A stretch of DNA of 62,859 nucleotides from Phycisphaeraceae bacterium (GCA_020849625.1 JADLFV010000022.1:1-62859); one strand, 5' to 3'; counted from the first letter of the stretch, positions 17,581-26,355 are shown. The notes: generated by a model not told the origin, from the sequence alone. Numbers and translations are program-made.

Positions 17581-18864
17581 TCAATACACAAGATCGCGGA
17601 AATTGCGAATCGTATGGAGCGTGATGATATTCGTATTGTGCGCTGAGGCCGCCTCACTGTTACCCGAACGGCTGAGCACGTGCAGGTCGTCGCCGTCGAT
17701 CACCATGCTGGCGTAATGCCGCGAATCATAGTGCGTTTTGCCGATCGCCACGATACCCGCGAAGCACCAGTCCACCGCGTTGCTCGAGAAGTGCAGTTGC
17801 AGCCGCCGCCGTTCATTGTCCGCCAGCCCGAAACGTCCTTCCTCCAGCAACTGCGGCTTCTTCATGCTGTCCACCGCCTGCGTGCTCAGCAGCCAGTATA
17901 GCTTCGTCTGCTCGTCGTAAAGAATGTGGAATTTCATCTGACCACCCGGAAGCGGGATATACACCAACTCTTTGCCCGATGGGGCCTTCTCCAACATCGT
18001 GGTCATCGTACCGTCAGCGTTCTCGACCACCTTGGCGATGGCACCGATGTTGCTCCTGCCCGTGTAGGTCCGCATGTACAGGTGAAACGTGTGGCCACTC
18101 GGGTCGTACCAGATGTGATCGGGATCGACGATCTGCAAGACGTTGGTTTCCAGCCAGCCCAGGGTGTAGTTCTTGCGTCCGGGCACGATCTCGATCGAGG
18201 CGTTGGGGTCGTAGGGATAGAACGGCACGCCCAGGTACTTCACCTGGTTCGGATCGACCACGTCGTGGAAGAACAATTCGCTGGCGAATGTCCACGACTC
18301 GCGCCTGGTCAGGTCGTCGCCGACCTTGCCCCGCATCAGCACCGGCGCGGTGTAGGTCACGGACCAGCCTTTGAAATCCTCCGGCCGCTCGATCCGCTCC
18401 ATCACCAGATAGACGTTGCCGTTGGCGTACCAGACGTTGCATGGCGCCTGGTGCCAGCGCTGGCCCTCGGTGAGCTTGACTTCCTCGGACCAGGTTTCAC
18501 CGCGGTCATCGCTGCGGATGACCATCAGATCGTTGGAGTGACCAAGGATGTATACGCTATTGCCAGCGCAGAAGGGGCGGGCATGTCGGAAGCTGAAAAT
18601 GCCGCGATCCTGCCATGTTTGGCCATGATCGTCGGAGGTTTTGATGAAGCCGCGGCGCAAGTTGTAGGTCGCGATGAGGCGCCCGTCGGGCAACCGCGCC
18701 AAGCCGGGATTGTAGGCGGAAATCTCCGCTGGTTCAGGCGAGCTCGCCAGGACCACTTCGCTGGCGATCACGCCGCGCGGCCCCTCGGCGGTGACGAGCG
18801 GAGCGACCACCGTCTGGCCGCAGAAACTGACGGAGACCAGGACGCAGATCAGTATATGTTTCAT
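17581..18864 (-). CDS. Secreted BNR-repeat sialidase-like protein
   Basis: 427 residues from ATG 18864, chosen because MKHILICVLVSVSFCGQTVV is a clear signal peptide and the stop of the preceding prepilin gene is only 7 nt upstream. Asp boxes include TSDDHGQTW and RSDDRGETW. The mature start NPGLARLPDGRLIATYNLRRG replaces the canonical FRIP arginine, and the later regions diverge from GH33. It is best called a sialidase-fold protein with uncertain activity. It follows the prepilin gene and precedes a second sialidase-like gene, mirroring the plus-strand order. Confidence 0.7.
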   Translation of the reverse strand: MKHILICVLVSVSFCGQTVVAPLVTAEGPRGVIASEVVLASSPEPAEISAYNPGLARLPDGRLIATYNLRRGFIKTSDDHGQTWQDRGIFSFRHARPFCAGNSVYILGHSNDLMVIRSDDRGETWSEEVKLTEGQRWHQAPCNVWYANGNVYLVMERIERPEDFKGWSVTYTAPVLMRGKVGDDLTRRESWTFASELFFHDVVDPNQVKYLGVPFYPYDPNASIEIVPGRKNYTLGWLETNVLQIVDPDHIWYDPSGHTFHLYMRTYTGRSNIGAIAKVVENADGTMTTMLEKAPSGKELVYIPLPGGQMKFHILYDEQTKLYWLLSTQAVDSMKKPQLLEEGRFGLADNERRRLQLHFSSNAVDWCFAGIVAIGKTHYDSRHYASMVIDGDDLHVLSRSGNSEAASAHNTNIITLHTIRNFRDLVY

Positions 18865-18871
18865 GGGTTGT

Positions 18872-19672
18872 CTATCGCTGTGGGACCAGGTAGTCCTCGG
18901 ACGGCGAGCTGGTGGAAGGCGCGGCCCGCATCCGTTCGTCGTTGCCGCGGAACAGCGCGGCGCTGCCGTCGGTGAAGGAGAAGTTGGTGGTGTACTGCGA
19001 TCGCAGGTCGTCACTGTAGAACCCCTCGTAGTAGCTACCCACGAAGTTGCCGGCCGCGGCGGTCACCTTGTTGGACACGCCGAATCCGTCGCTGCCTTTT
19101 GGGTGGTTGACGCGAGTGCGGCCGGTGGCGTGGACGCGATACAGGTGGTCGCCCACCATGGCGGACATGCGTTGGCCGTCGTACGTCCACGGCTCATGCG
19201 ACTTGGTGAACCGCTTGAGCGGATCCGTGCTGTAGCCGGCGCCGGTGATGTATTCGCGGAAGTACCCGGGAGCGAGAACGTAAGGTGTGTAGATGCGGAC
19301 GGCGCTGGGATAAGCGAAGTTGGAAAAGCCGTAGTTCTGCTTGTCGAAGAACGGGCAGACGAAAAACTCGATGCCGACGTAGGGCGCGATCTGCCGGCGC
19401 ATGTCGTTGTTGGCCCCGCCGTTGGCGATGATAGTGGGAAACAGCGTCGTGCCGCTGGACACGGTTTCCGCCACGTGCCGAGGCAGCCGGCCGGCGTCCA
19501 CCTCGTAGGCCAACATCCCCGTGGCGATCTGGCGGACGTTGGCCATGCAACTCATCTCCTTGGCGGTGAAGCGGGCCTTGGTCAGGGCCGGCAGCAGGAT
19601 CGAGATCAGCAGAGCGATGATCGAAATCACGACCAATAGTTCAATGAGGGTGAAACCTTTACGGCTGAACAT
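18872..19672 (-). CDS. Type IV prepilin-like protein with long C-terminal domain
   Basis: 266 residues starting MFSRKG^[12 protein letters not shown], a perfect prepilin peptidase site and hydrophobic helix, followed by [20 protein letters not shown]. The large soluble domain ends with a [15 protein letters not shown] segment, comparable to the 'ADGHV' end region of planctomycete prepilin-like proteins. GGAGA lies about 7 nt before the start. It belongs to the minus-strand module between the dockerin/PEP-CTERM gene and two sialidase-like genes, in the same position as the plus-strand prepilin. Likely exported through pilus or type II secretion machinery encoded elsewhere. Confidence 0.85.
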   Translation of the reverse strand: MFSRKGFTLIELLVVISIIALLISILLPALTKARFTAKEMSCMANVRQIATGMLAYEVDAGRLPRHVAETVSSGTTLFPTIIANGGANNDMRRQIAPYVGIEFFVCPFFDKQNYGFSNFAYPSAVRIYTPYVLAPGYFREYITGAGYSTDPLKRFTKSHEPWTYDGQRMSAMVGDHLYRVHATGRTRVNHPKGSDGFGVSNKVTAAAGNFVGSYYEGFYSDDLRSQYTTNFSFTDGSAALFRGNDERMRAAPSTSSPSEDYLVPQR

Positions 19673-19687
19673 TCATTAGTCTCCAGA

Positions 19688-19740
19688 TAGTCCCGGTCTT
19701 GGCCGGGAGCAATGCAACAGCCCGGCCAAGGCCGGGGCTA
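19688..19740. repeat. Long inverted repeat between PEP-CTERM and prepilin genes
   Basis: Two 20-nt arms (19688-19707 and 19721-19740) pair with only two mismatches around a 13-nt loop. The arm is of the TAGCCCCGGCC...GGCCGGG type and resembles the element at 41,505-41,554. In the minus-strand transcript it follows the PEP-CTERM stop by 5 nt, so it may terminate or reduce transcription into the prepilin gene. Confidence 0.65.
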
Positions 19741-19745
19741 TTGGG

Positions 19746-20891
19746 TTACCAGCGCCGGCGCAAGACCAGCGACAGGGGCAGGACCAGAAGCGTCAGGCTA
19801 GCCGGCTCAGGAATGACGATACCCACCTGTTGCAGCGCCGCATCGAAACTGATGTCCGGGCCGGCGCCGTAGCCCCAGTTGTCGCCGATGATCTGAAGGT
19901 CAGCCAGGTTGACCATGCCGTCCCAGGTGAAGTCGGCCAGGCTCCACTTGGCGGTAGTGGATTGCCAGTTGTCGCCGAGGATTTGCAGGTCAGCAAGGTT
20001 GACCATGCCGTCGCCGTTGGCGTCGCCGGGATGGGCGAAGAAAGTGGTGAACAGATAATGCTCGACCTGTTTCTGCTCATTGGTGTCGAGGGCATGGTCG
20101 TAGATCAGCACCGCAGCCAGGTCGCCATTAAAGTAGCCCGTCGGAGCAGCATGGGGATCGCTGGTTGCCCCATTGGCGCCAAGGAGGGTCTTGACATGGT
20201 TCTGGCCCACTGCCGTGGCTACTCCAGTAGTGTTTTCAGCAGAAGCAATCGTGCCGTCTTTTGTGTATAGCGTCACTTGCATATTGCCGCTGTCATAGAT
20301 GGAGTAAGAGCCGAGAAAGAAGTCCGTGTTGTTCGTCAGACCGAGGCCGGTCGACACGCTTGCGGTTGTGCCGTTTGTTGCGGTGCGTCCCTGAATGATT
20401 AACCGCCCGTCAGTCTGCATGAATGAACCATTCACCCGCCCGCTGGGCGTGGTAATGCCAGGGTCTGGATTGACGTCATCGAAACCAAAGTTCACCAATC
20501 GGGCGCCGCTGCTGAACGTGGCAGCCTTGAATACGACGTAGACCGTCACCGCCTGGCCGTCAAAATCGGTGGGATTGGAGGCGATTTCCAGGTACTGAGT
20601 CAACGTGTTGTCGAAACGTAGCGCATCCTGACCCATTGGCGTCACGCTGCTGACCAGCGTGGGGCCGGTGGTGGCGTTGGCGGCGTGATTGTTACGCCCT
20701 GATTGGTCGTTGGCCTGTGTGATGACCCCGCCACTTTCTGTCACGTCACCGGCGTCCATGGAGAAGATCAGGCCATCGGTCACTGGCGGCGCCACCGCCT
20801 GCACCGATCCCGCTCCCAGAAATGCCAACCCCGCGATGCCAAATACTCCCAGTGCTGTCACGATCCGTCTTTTCTGCTGCACTTGAAACAT
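19746..20891 (-). CDS. LamG-like protein with dockerin-like repeats and PEP-CTERM anchor
   Basis: 381 residues with a signal peptide ending near SVQA. The body has the LamG/concanavalin pattern (SMDAGDVTESGG, QSGRNNHAAN, VTVYVVFKAATF, GYFNGDLAAVLIYD). Two dockerin-like loops follow, GDANGDGMVNLADLQILGDN and DFTWDGMVNLADLQIIGDNW; in the second, Trp replaces the usual Gly of the loop start. The end is VIPEPASLTLLVLPLSLVL then RRRW, a PEP-CTERM signal. GGAGGT lies 7 nt before the ATG. It is the first gene of the minus-strand module and a distant relative of the two plus-strand surface proteins. Confidence 0.85.
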   Translation of the reverse strand: MFQVQQKRRIVTALGVFGIAGLAFLGAGSVQAVAPPVTDGLIFSMDAGDVTESGGVITQANDQSGRNNHAANATTGPTLVSSVTPMGQDALRFDNTLTQYLEIASNPTDFDGQAVTVYVVFKAATFSSGARLVNFGFDDVNPDPGITTPSGRVNGSFMQTDGRLIIQGRTATNGTTASVSTGLGLTNNTDFFLGSYSIYDSGNMQVTLYTKDGTIASAENTTGVATAVGQNHVKTLLGANGATSDPHAAPTGYFNGDLAAVLIYDHALDTNEQKQVEHYLFTTFFAHPGDANGDGMVNLADLQILGDNWQSTTAKWSLADFTWDGMVNLADLQIIGDNWGYGAGPDISFDAALQQVGIVIPEPASLTLLVLPLSLVLRRRW

Positions 20892-21068
20892 GAGATGACC
20901 TCCGTTGTGTGATAAACCTCAGAAACGCACCAGCACAGAAACGATTTGAAACGATCCGATCATGAATGGAGCAATCCGTCGGACCCGCTGCGAGAGCGGC
21001 TGTGATGAGCTAGCGACATAGCTAAACCTCCAGTCCAAGCCACTGATCATGGAGCTCATTATCATAAG

Positions 21069-21082
21069 TCTAGTATACTAGA
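21069..21082. promoter_or_regulatory. Perfect 14-bp palindrome, candidate operator
   Basis: TCTAGTATACTAGA is a perfect palindrome in the AT-rich core about 180 nt upstream of the PEP-CTERM start. Its size and symmetry fit an operator for a dimeric regulator such as the GntR protein encoded at 3,579. No second copy was noticed near that gene, so the link is a guess. Confidence 0.4.
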
Positions 21083-21171
21083 TTTCAATATTGATATCCA
21101 TATTTCAATGCAAATATACCGAATTCTTAATGTGGTTTGTGCTGGCGTGGTGTGGATTCGCGGTCAGAATC

Positions 21172-21192
21172 AGCGCAACGTTTGTGCGCGCC
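21172..21192 (+). repeat. 21-bp repeat shared with 62,705-62,725 (inverted)
   Basis: The core GCGCAACGTTTGTGCGCGCC, plus one A before it, occurs here and as an exact reverse complement at 62,705-62,725, about 41 kb away. A shorter copy (GTTTGTGCGCGCG) lies at 21281-21293, and a partial copy (GGCGCGCACA) at 62592-62601, so each locus has one full and one partial copy roughly 100-115 nt apart. Function unknown. Confidence 0.6.
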
Positions 21193-21294
21193 CTCAAGCG
21201 CCATGACATTCGCAAATATTGTATAAATAATATGTTATGCTGGAATGTTCCGCACGCAGAACGGCTGTTTGGCCGAACCAGTTTGTGCGCGCGA

Positions 21295-22806
21295 TCAGCC
21301 CCGTACCGCCTGGCTGGACCGCAGCTTTCGTAGCAGCGGTAGGGTCCAGATAGACACGAAAATGACTGCCAGCAGGGCCGAGCCCGGCCGATCCACAAAG
21401 CCCAACAATGAGCCGTCCGCGCCGCTGAGCGTCTGAATAAAGCGCTCCTCCAGCGGCCCGCCCAGAATGATACCCAGCACCACCGGCGCCAGCGGAATGC
21501 TGAACCGCTCATACACAAAACCCAATGCCCCCAGGGCCAGCATCACCGCCACGTCAAAGTAGCTGCCGTTGATCGCATAGGAACCGACCACGCAGAACAC
21601 CGCGATCAATGGCATCAGCACCCGCTGCGGCACGCGCACGACCCACCCGCCGCACCAGATGGCTGCCAGTCCCACCGGAATCAGCACCAGGCTGGCTGCC
21701 GCGAACAGCAGATAAATGCCGTACACCAGCGGCGCCTGCTCGGCGAAGATGCTCGGGCCGGGCGTGATGTTCTTCATCATCAGCACGCCGATGACGATCG
21801 CGGTCACCGAATCGCCGGGGATACCAAACACCAGGGCGGGGATCCACGCCCCTGCCAGCGATGCGGATTTGGCCACGGCCGCATCGCAGATCATGTTGGT
21901 GTCGCGCTGCTCATTGCTCTGCGCTGCTGTGCGCTTGCCGCGCCCGCTGGAGGCCATCGCCACCCACGCCCCCATGTCCGCACCGGCGCCCGGCAACATA
22001 CCGACGCCCGCGCCGATCATGCCGCTGCGCACCGCGTCGCGCTTGCGATGCAGAAGATTCGATAATCGCAGCAGGCCGCTGTTGTCGCTGGATTTCTCAT
22101 CAACTGCCGCTGCCCCATGATCGTTGCGTTTGCCGCCGATCAGGTTGTTGAGCACTTCAGATAAGCCGAACAGCCCGATCATGGCGGGAATGAAACCCAC
22201 GCCCTGGGCCAGCTCCGGTCGCCCGAGAGTAAAGCGTGCCTGCCCGTGCACCGCGCTGAGTCCGACGGTGGACAGGGCCACGCCCGTCAGCAGCGCCAGC
22301 ACCGCCACGCCCGGCCGATCGCGCGCCACCAGCACCGCGCAACACAGGCCCAGCAGGTATAACCAGAAATATTCCGCCACGCTGAACCAGGCGGCCACGT
22401 ACGCCAGTTGATGGCCGATGGCGATCAGCGCCGCAGCGCCCATGAAGCTGCCGATCACACTGCACGCCAGCATCAGCGACAGCAGCCGCCGCGCTCCATG
22501 GGTCCGGCCGAGTTGATACGCTTCATTGGTGAACGCCGCCGAGGCAGGGGTGCCCGGGATGCGCAGCAGCACGGCGGGAATGTCGCCGGCAAAAATCGCG
22601 CAGGCCACCATCGTCACCATGCCCGCCATCGCCGCCACCGGATCCAGCCAGTATGCCATCGGCACGAACAGCGCCACCGCCATGGTGGCGGTCAGTCCCG
22701 GTATCGCGCCCACGAACGTGCCGAACAGCGCCGCCGCCACGATCACCAGCCACACCTGGCCGTTTAGAAACACCTGCTGGGCTGCTTGTGCGAGATGTTC
22801 GATCAT
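21295..22806 (-). CDS. tctA: Tripartite tricarboxylate transporter large membrane subunit TctA
   Basis: 503 residues, about 11-12 membrane segments, standard TctA length. The conserved GAIPGLTATMAVALFVPM lies near the N-terminus, followed by PAVLLRIPGTPASAAF, and later GVGMLPGAGADMGAWVA and PALVFGIPGDSVTAIVIGVL, which are hallmark glycine-proline motifs of the family. It forms the large permease subunit of a Tct uptake system driven by an ion gradient. It starts 4 nt after the fused TctC-TctB gene and is probably translated with it. Substrate is usually a carboxylate; here a sugar acid or sulfated breakdown product is plausible. Confidence 0.92.
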   Translation of the reverse strand: MIEHLAQAAQQVFLNGQVWLVIVAAALFGTFVGAIPGLTATMAVALFVPMAYWLDPVAAMAGMVTMVACAIFAGDIPAVLLRIPGTPASAAFTNEAYQLGRTHGARRLLSLMLACSVIGSFMGAAALIAIGHQLAYVAAWFSVAEYFWLYLLGLCCAVLVARDRPGVAVLALLTGVALSTVGLSAVHGQARFTLGRPELAQGVGFIPAMIGLFGLSEVLNNLIGGKRNDHGAAAVDEKSSDNSGLLRLSNLLHRKRDAVRSGMIGAGVGMLPGAGADMGAWVAMASSGRGKRTAAQSNEQRDTNMICDAAVAKSASLAGAWIPALVFGIPGDSVTAIVIGVLMMKNITPGPSIFAEQAPLVYGIYLLFAAASLVLIPVGLAAIWCGGWVVRVPQRVLMPLIAVFCVVGSYAINGSYFDVAVMLALGALGFVYERFSIPLAPVVLGIILGGPLEERFIQTLSGADGSLLGFVDRPGSALLAVIFVSIWTLPLLRKLRSSQAVRG

Positions 22807-22810
22807 GCGA

Positions 22811-24184
22811 TTACCACCCTAACCATCCCCACGGCAGCGGCACACGCAGAAAGACCGCGAACGCCTGGTACGTGATCGCCGACGCCGCCACCGCGATGAT
22901 CAAAGCCGTATGCCCGCGCACGCGCATCAGAATGAGCCCCGCCGCCAGCGCCATCGCGGTGCTGAGCACAAAACCCATCCACTCCCAGGCCAGCACGTAC
23001 AGCATGATGAATCCGAGAGCCGCCCCCGCTTTCAACAGATCGCTGCCGGCCAATCGCCGCTGTCCTGCGCTGCCGCGCAACTCACCGCGCCACCACACGG
23101 CCGCGATCGTCAGCAGCAGGCCGATGCCGATCAACGTCGGGAAAAACATCACCCCGATGCGCTGCCGCGACACCGCGCTGAAGCTGGGCCCCTTGAGCAC
23201 GCCGCCCAGACGCTGATCGTTGTCCTCCAGCATCGTTCCAAACTGCTCGCCGTCCGCCACCACCGCCACGAAGCCCGCCTCCTGCATGAATTTGCTGAAA
23301 GCTGCATCAGCGGTGACGCGTCGCATCGCTTCACGCAGCTTCTGCACCCGATCCGCCGGCACGCCTCGGGGCAGCATCAGACCGCGCCAGGTGCCCATCG
23401 ACCAATCCAAACCCTGCTCGCGCAGCGTCGGCACATCCGGAAAGCCATCAACACGTTCTTCGCTCATCACCGCCAACGCCCGGATCATGCCGCCATCCAG
23501 CAGCGAACGCGCTTCGGGCAGCGAACAGCAGACCAGTTCCAGCCGCCCCGCGATCATCTCCTGCAACGACTGGTTCGAGCCGTTGATCGACACCCAGATC
23601 AGATGCTCCGGCTCTATCTGCTGCACGTCCAGCCAACCCGCCACGCTCAAATGCCAGATGCCGCCGAAAGCTGTGCCCGACGCCCGCATCTTGCGCGGGT
23701 TGTCACGTATCGCCTGCGCCAACTCGGCCGCGCTGTGCCAGGGCGCATCGCTGCGCACGAACAAGGCCGCATCATCGCGGTTGATCTGCATCAACGGCTC
23801 AAAGTCACGGTAAGTGATGCTGGTCAGTTCGCGCCAGTGCAGGATGTTCAACTCGGCCGTGGCCAGCGTCATCGTGTAGCCATCCGCCCGGGCCAGGGCC
23901 CCGCGCATGTGCCCCGCCACGCCGCCGCCGCCCGTGGCGTTGACCACGTTGATGGGCACGCCCAACTCACCTTCCAACTGCACCGCCATATGCCGGGCCA
24001 GGCGATCCGTCCCGCCCCCGGCCGCCCAAGGACAGATCAACGTCACCGGCCGCGATGGATACGACGCCTCGCGATTACATCCGCTCAGCCCACCGAACCA
24101 GGTCAGCAGCAGGATGAAAAGAAGGCTTGGCAGTGGCATTGGCATTCCAAAAATCTTAACTTGTGTACCAGAAATAACAACCAT
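22811..24184 (-). CDS. Fused TctC (Bug binding protein)-TctB (small membrane subunit)
   Basis: 457 residues. After a lipoprotein signal with lipobox LSGC, residues about 40-335 are a TctC/Bug solute-binding domain (YPSRPVTLICPWAAGGGTDRL, VVNATGGGGVAGH, SDAPWHSAAEL, FPDVPTLREQGLD, LPRGVPADRV). From about residue 345 the chain becomes a TctB-like domain with four predicted helices (FFPTLIGIGLLLTIAAVWW to YQAFAVFLRVPLPWGWL). These are normally separate genes. The ATG at 24184 gives a Lys before the signal helix; ATG 24145 is an alternative. The gene lies 30 nt after the SagB-type gene and 4 nt before tctA, so binding, small and large subunits are all accounted for in two genes. Confidence 0.85.
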   Translation of the reverse strand: MVVISGTQVKIFGMPMPLPSLLFILLLTWFGGLSGCNREASYPSRPVTLICPWAAGGGTDRLARHMAVQLEGELGVPINVVNATGGGGVAGHMRGALARADGYTMTLATAELNILHWRELTSITYRDFEPLMQINRDDAALFVRSDAPWHSAAELAQAIRDNPRKMRASGTAFGGIWHLSVAGWLDVQQIEPEHLIWVSINGSNQSLQEMIAGRLELVCCSLPEARSLLDGGMIRALAVMSEERVDGFPDVPTLREQGLDWSMGTWRGLMLPRGVPADRVQKLREAMRRVTADAAFSKFMQEAGFVAVVADGEQFGTMLEDNDQRLGGVLKGPSFSAVSRQRIGVMFFPTLIGIGLLLTIAAVWWRGELRGSAGQRRLAGSDLLKAGAALGFIMLYVLAWEWMGFVLSTAMALAAGLILMRVRGHTALIIAVAASAITYQAFAVFLRVPLPWGWLGW

Positions 24185-24214
24185 CAGAGCATCCGCCTGA
24201 CCGGCGTTAATCGT

Positions 24215-24835
24215 TCAACTTAGCTCTGAATAACCCACAGGTACGATCAGCAGAGGCAACTGCGGCTGCGGAATCTGCAGGACCTTGCGTAACTGGTCCG
24301 CCTTGAACGCGCCCACCACGCACGTGTCCATGCCCAGGGCCACCGCCTGTAGCATCAGGTTCTGCGCCGCGTGCCCTGCTTCCATGTCCACGAACCGCCG
24401 ACTGTCAGGGCCGTACTTCTCCGTCACCCGCTGCGTCACTGCGCAGAACACCGCCAGCCACGATGCGCCGCTGATCCACATCTGCTCCAGCGAAATCCTG
24501 GCGACTTGTTGGCGCAGGTCGCCGTTCATTCGCTTGCTCAGCGCACGATCAGCCGGTGCGTAGTGATACAGCCCCGCTTCCAATCCGCTGACCGCACCCA
24601 CCACCGCATACAGTTCCAGAGGATACAGAGCACCCGCCGAGGGCGCGGTGCGATGGCCCTCTTTGTCACTGCAACCCTGGGCCGACCAGAGCAACTGCCC
24701 CAGGTTCTCCAGCGACACCTGCTTGCCGCTGTAGCTTCTGACCGAGCGGCGACCCGACAAGGCCTGTTCCAGTGACATGGATCCGCGCGTGCTTGGTGCG
24801 GGCAGTTTCACGATCATCTCGACTTGTTCTCCCAT
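24215..24835 (-). CDS. SagB/ThcOx-type nitroreductase-fold oxidoreductase
   Basis: 206 residues of the nitroreductase superfamily, SagB-type group. SGRRSVRSYSG near residue 28 and RTAPSAGALYPLELY near 65 bind FMN in relatives; AGHAAQNLMLQAVALGMDTC and a GAF segment complete the fold. SagB proteins oxidise azolines in peptide natural products, but many small homologues stand alone and no YcaO or precursor peptide gene is seen here, so a general flavin reductase is more likely. Its ATG overlaps the sulfatase stop (TAATG), indicating coupled translation. Confidence 0.75.
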   Translation of the reverse strand: MGEQVEMIVKLPAPSTRGSMSLEQALSGRRSVRSYSGKQVSLENLGQLLWSAQGCSDKEGHRTAPSAGALYPLELYAVVGAVSGLEAGLYHYAPADRALSKRMNGDLRQQVARISLEQMWISGASWLAVFCAVTQRVTEKYGPDSRRFVDMEAGHAAQNLMLQAVALGMDTCVVGAFKADQLRKVLQIPQPQLPLLIVPVGYSELS

Positions 24836-26355
24836 TACGATCCTTTCGAACCGACCACAGGATAACGTTGGCGCAATAGTCTGGCTCCCTCAGCCCGGCC
24901 GGTCTGCTCCAGGCGCTGCAGATAGCGGTCGTACCCCGCAGCGCCATGCAGTGAGCCGTCATCAGCGCCCGTGCGTGCATGGAAAGGCCCGCCCTCGCGC
25001 ATGACCAGCCACATCGGATCACTGCACGCTGTCGTGTGGCGCAGCATCCTGGCCATCTGGGCGTCGTGCCAGTTGCTCAGCCGCCAGGCGCCCTCGCGCA
25101 GCAGTTCGGGATGTTCACCCGCCAGGTCGTGCTGCTCGTGCGGGTCAGCCACCAGGTCAAAAATCATCTCGCGCGGGAACAGGCGAAGTCCGTCGTGATA
25201 GGTGCGGATGTACAGCCAGCGATCGAAACGCACACTGCGCTGGCAAACATGAGCGCACTGGCTGATCACCAGGTCCTCGCGCCCGGGCGCCGAACCTTGA
25301 CGGATCAGGACCGCGTAACTCTGCCCATCCCACTCTTCCTGCACGCGCTCCGCACCGCCCAGCAGGTCCAGACACGTCGGGGCCCAATCCAGGTGGTAAC
25401 GCAAACCATCATCCACGCAACCACTCGCGCCGCCCGGCCAGCGCACGATCATGGGAATGTGGCAGGTGGCGTGGTCCGCGGTGCCGTGTTCGCCATAGAT
25501 GCCCAGTTCGCCCTGGTTTTCGCCGTGATCGGCACTGATGATGATGGCCGTGTCCTCGTAAACCCCGGCCGCCTTCAGCAACACCACGATGCGGGCGATC
25601 TGATCGTCCACGTAACGGATGGCCGTGTCGTAACCATCCATCCACTGCCGCAGGGCATCGCGGCTGTCGATGCGCAGCGGCTGGCGCGGGAAGTTTTTCA
25701 CGTCGGCGTCGGTGAACAAGTTCAGGTCCATGCCCGTGTGCGGACCCACCGTCTTGATGTGTTGAGCCAGCACGTCATCGGTGATCCAGTCCGGCAGCGG
25801 CTGGCCTTCGAAGGGATTGCCGTACTCGGCCGGGGCGCGATAGGGGCAGTGGGTGTCCCAGAAGTTGACGTGCAGATACCACTGATCGCGCTGGGCATTG
25901 TGCCTGAGCCAGCGTTCGACGGTCGGCTGCACCTGCTCAGCCGACTCGCCGCCGTAGCGGCCGGTGTTGTGCATCTCGTGGAAGCCGGCATAGAAGTGAT
26001 GGGCGGCATGGCGTTGCCCGAAGGGCGAAACCATCGCGGTGTGGAAGCCCAGTTGCTGCAACTGGAAGGGGAAGCAGTGGGTTTCAGTGAAACCGCGGAA
26101 ATCACGTTGGGGCCCCTGGGGTCGAATGTCCGCCGCCGAGCCGCCGTGGCCGACCACGCCGGTGTGGATGCCGAAGCGGCCCTGGTAGAACGCGGTGCGC
26201 GAGGGCAGACACGGGGCATCGGAGCAATAGACGTTGTTGCAGCGCACTCCCCGGGCCGCGATGGCGTCGATGGTGGGCGAGGTCCGGCGGTGGTAGCCGT
26301 AGCAGCTTAAGTGCGAGGGGGTCAAAGCGTCGAGGTCGAGGTACAGGATGCGCAT
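24835..26355 (-). CDS. Type I sulfatase
   Basis: 506 residues of the alkaline-phosphatase-like sulfatase family. The formylglycine motif C49-L-P-S-R (DAPCLPSRTAFYQGR) is intact, with metal-binding LDLDALTPSHLSCYG at the N-terminus and IIISADHGENQGELG near residue 275. No signal peptide is obvious (MRILYLDLDAL), so the enzyme may act in the cytoplasm on imported sulfated sugars, or export may use another route. It needs an FGE or anSME maturase, not found here. First gene of the sulfatase/SagB/TctCB/TctA operon; likely removes sulfate from a glycan or small sulfate ester. Confidence 0.88.
   Translation of the reverse strand: MRILYLDLDALTPSHLSCYGYHRRTSPTIDAIAARGVRCNNVYCSDAPCLPSRTAFYQGRFGIHTGVVGHGGSAADIRPQGPQRDFRGFTETHCFPFQLQQLGFHTAMVSPFGQRHAAHHFYAGFHEMHNTGRYGGESAEQVQPTVERWLRHNAQRDQWYLHVNFWDTHCPYRAPAEYGNPFEGQPLPDWITDDVLAQHIKTVGPHTGMDLNLFTDADVKNFPRQPLRIDSRDALRQWMDGYDTAIRYVDDQIARIVVLLKAAGVYEDTAIIISADHGENQGELGIYGEHGTADHATCHIPMIVRWPGGASGCVDDGLRYHLDWAPTCLDLLGGAERVQEEWDGQSYAVLIRQGSAPGREDLVISQCAHVCQRSVRFDRWLYIRTYHDGLRLFPREMIFDLVADPHEQHDLAGEHPELLREGAWRLSNWHDAQMARMLRHTTACSDPMWLVMREGGPFHARTGADDGSLHGAAGYDRYLQRLEQTGRAEGARLLRQRYPVVGSKGS

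Larger units (their letters stand above)
20892..21294. promoter_or_regulatory. AT-rich control region upstream of the minus-strand module
   Basis: This 403-nt gap lies upstream of the PEP-CTERM gene and downstream of tctA. It holds a strongly AT-rich core (about 21060-21130) with the palindrome at 21069-21082, another AT-rich patch at 21210-21235, and two copies of a GTTTGTGCGCGC motif (21172-21192 and 21281-21293). No convincing gene is present. It is probably the promoter and operator region of the module. Confidence 0.5.

Noticed and set aside
16285-24206. Similar 20-nt stretches near 16,285 and 24,187 (GAGCATCCGsCTsACCGGCG)
   Set aside because: Two mismatches, one copy is in coding sequence, and no shared flanks; likely chance.
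24215-24835. A peptide natural-product (TOMM) cluster around the SagB-type gene
   Set aside because: No YcaO protein or precursor peptide gene is present nearby, and the operon is for transport and sulfate removal.
22910-26310. Two long open frames (437 and 443 residues) antisense to the tctCB and sulfatase genes
   Set aside because: The minus-strand frames carry intact domain motifs; these do not.
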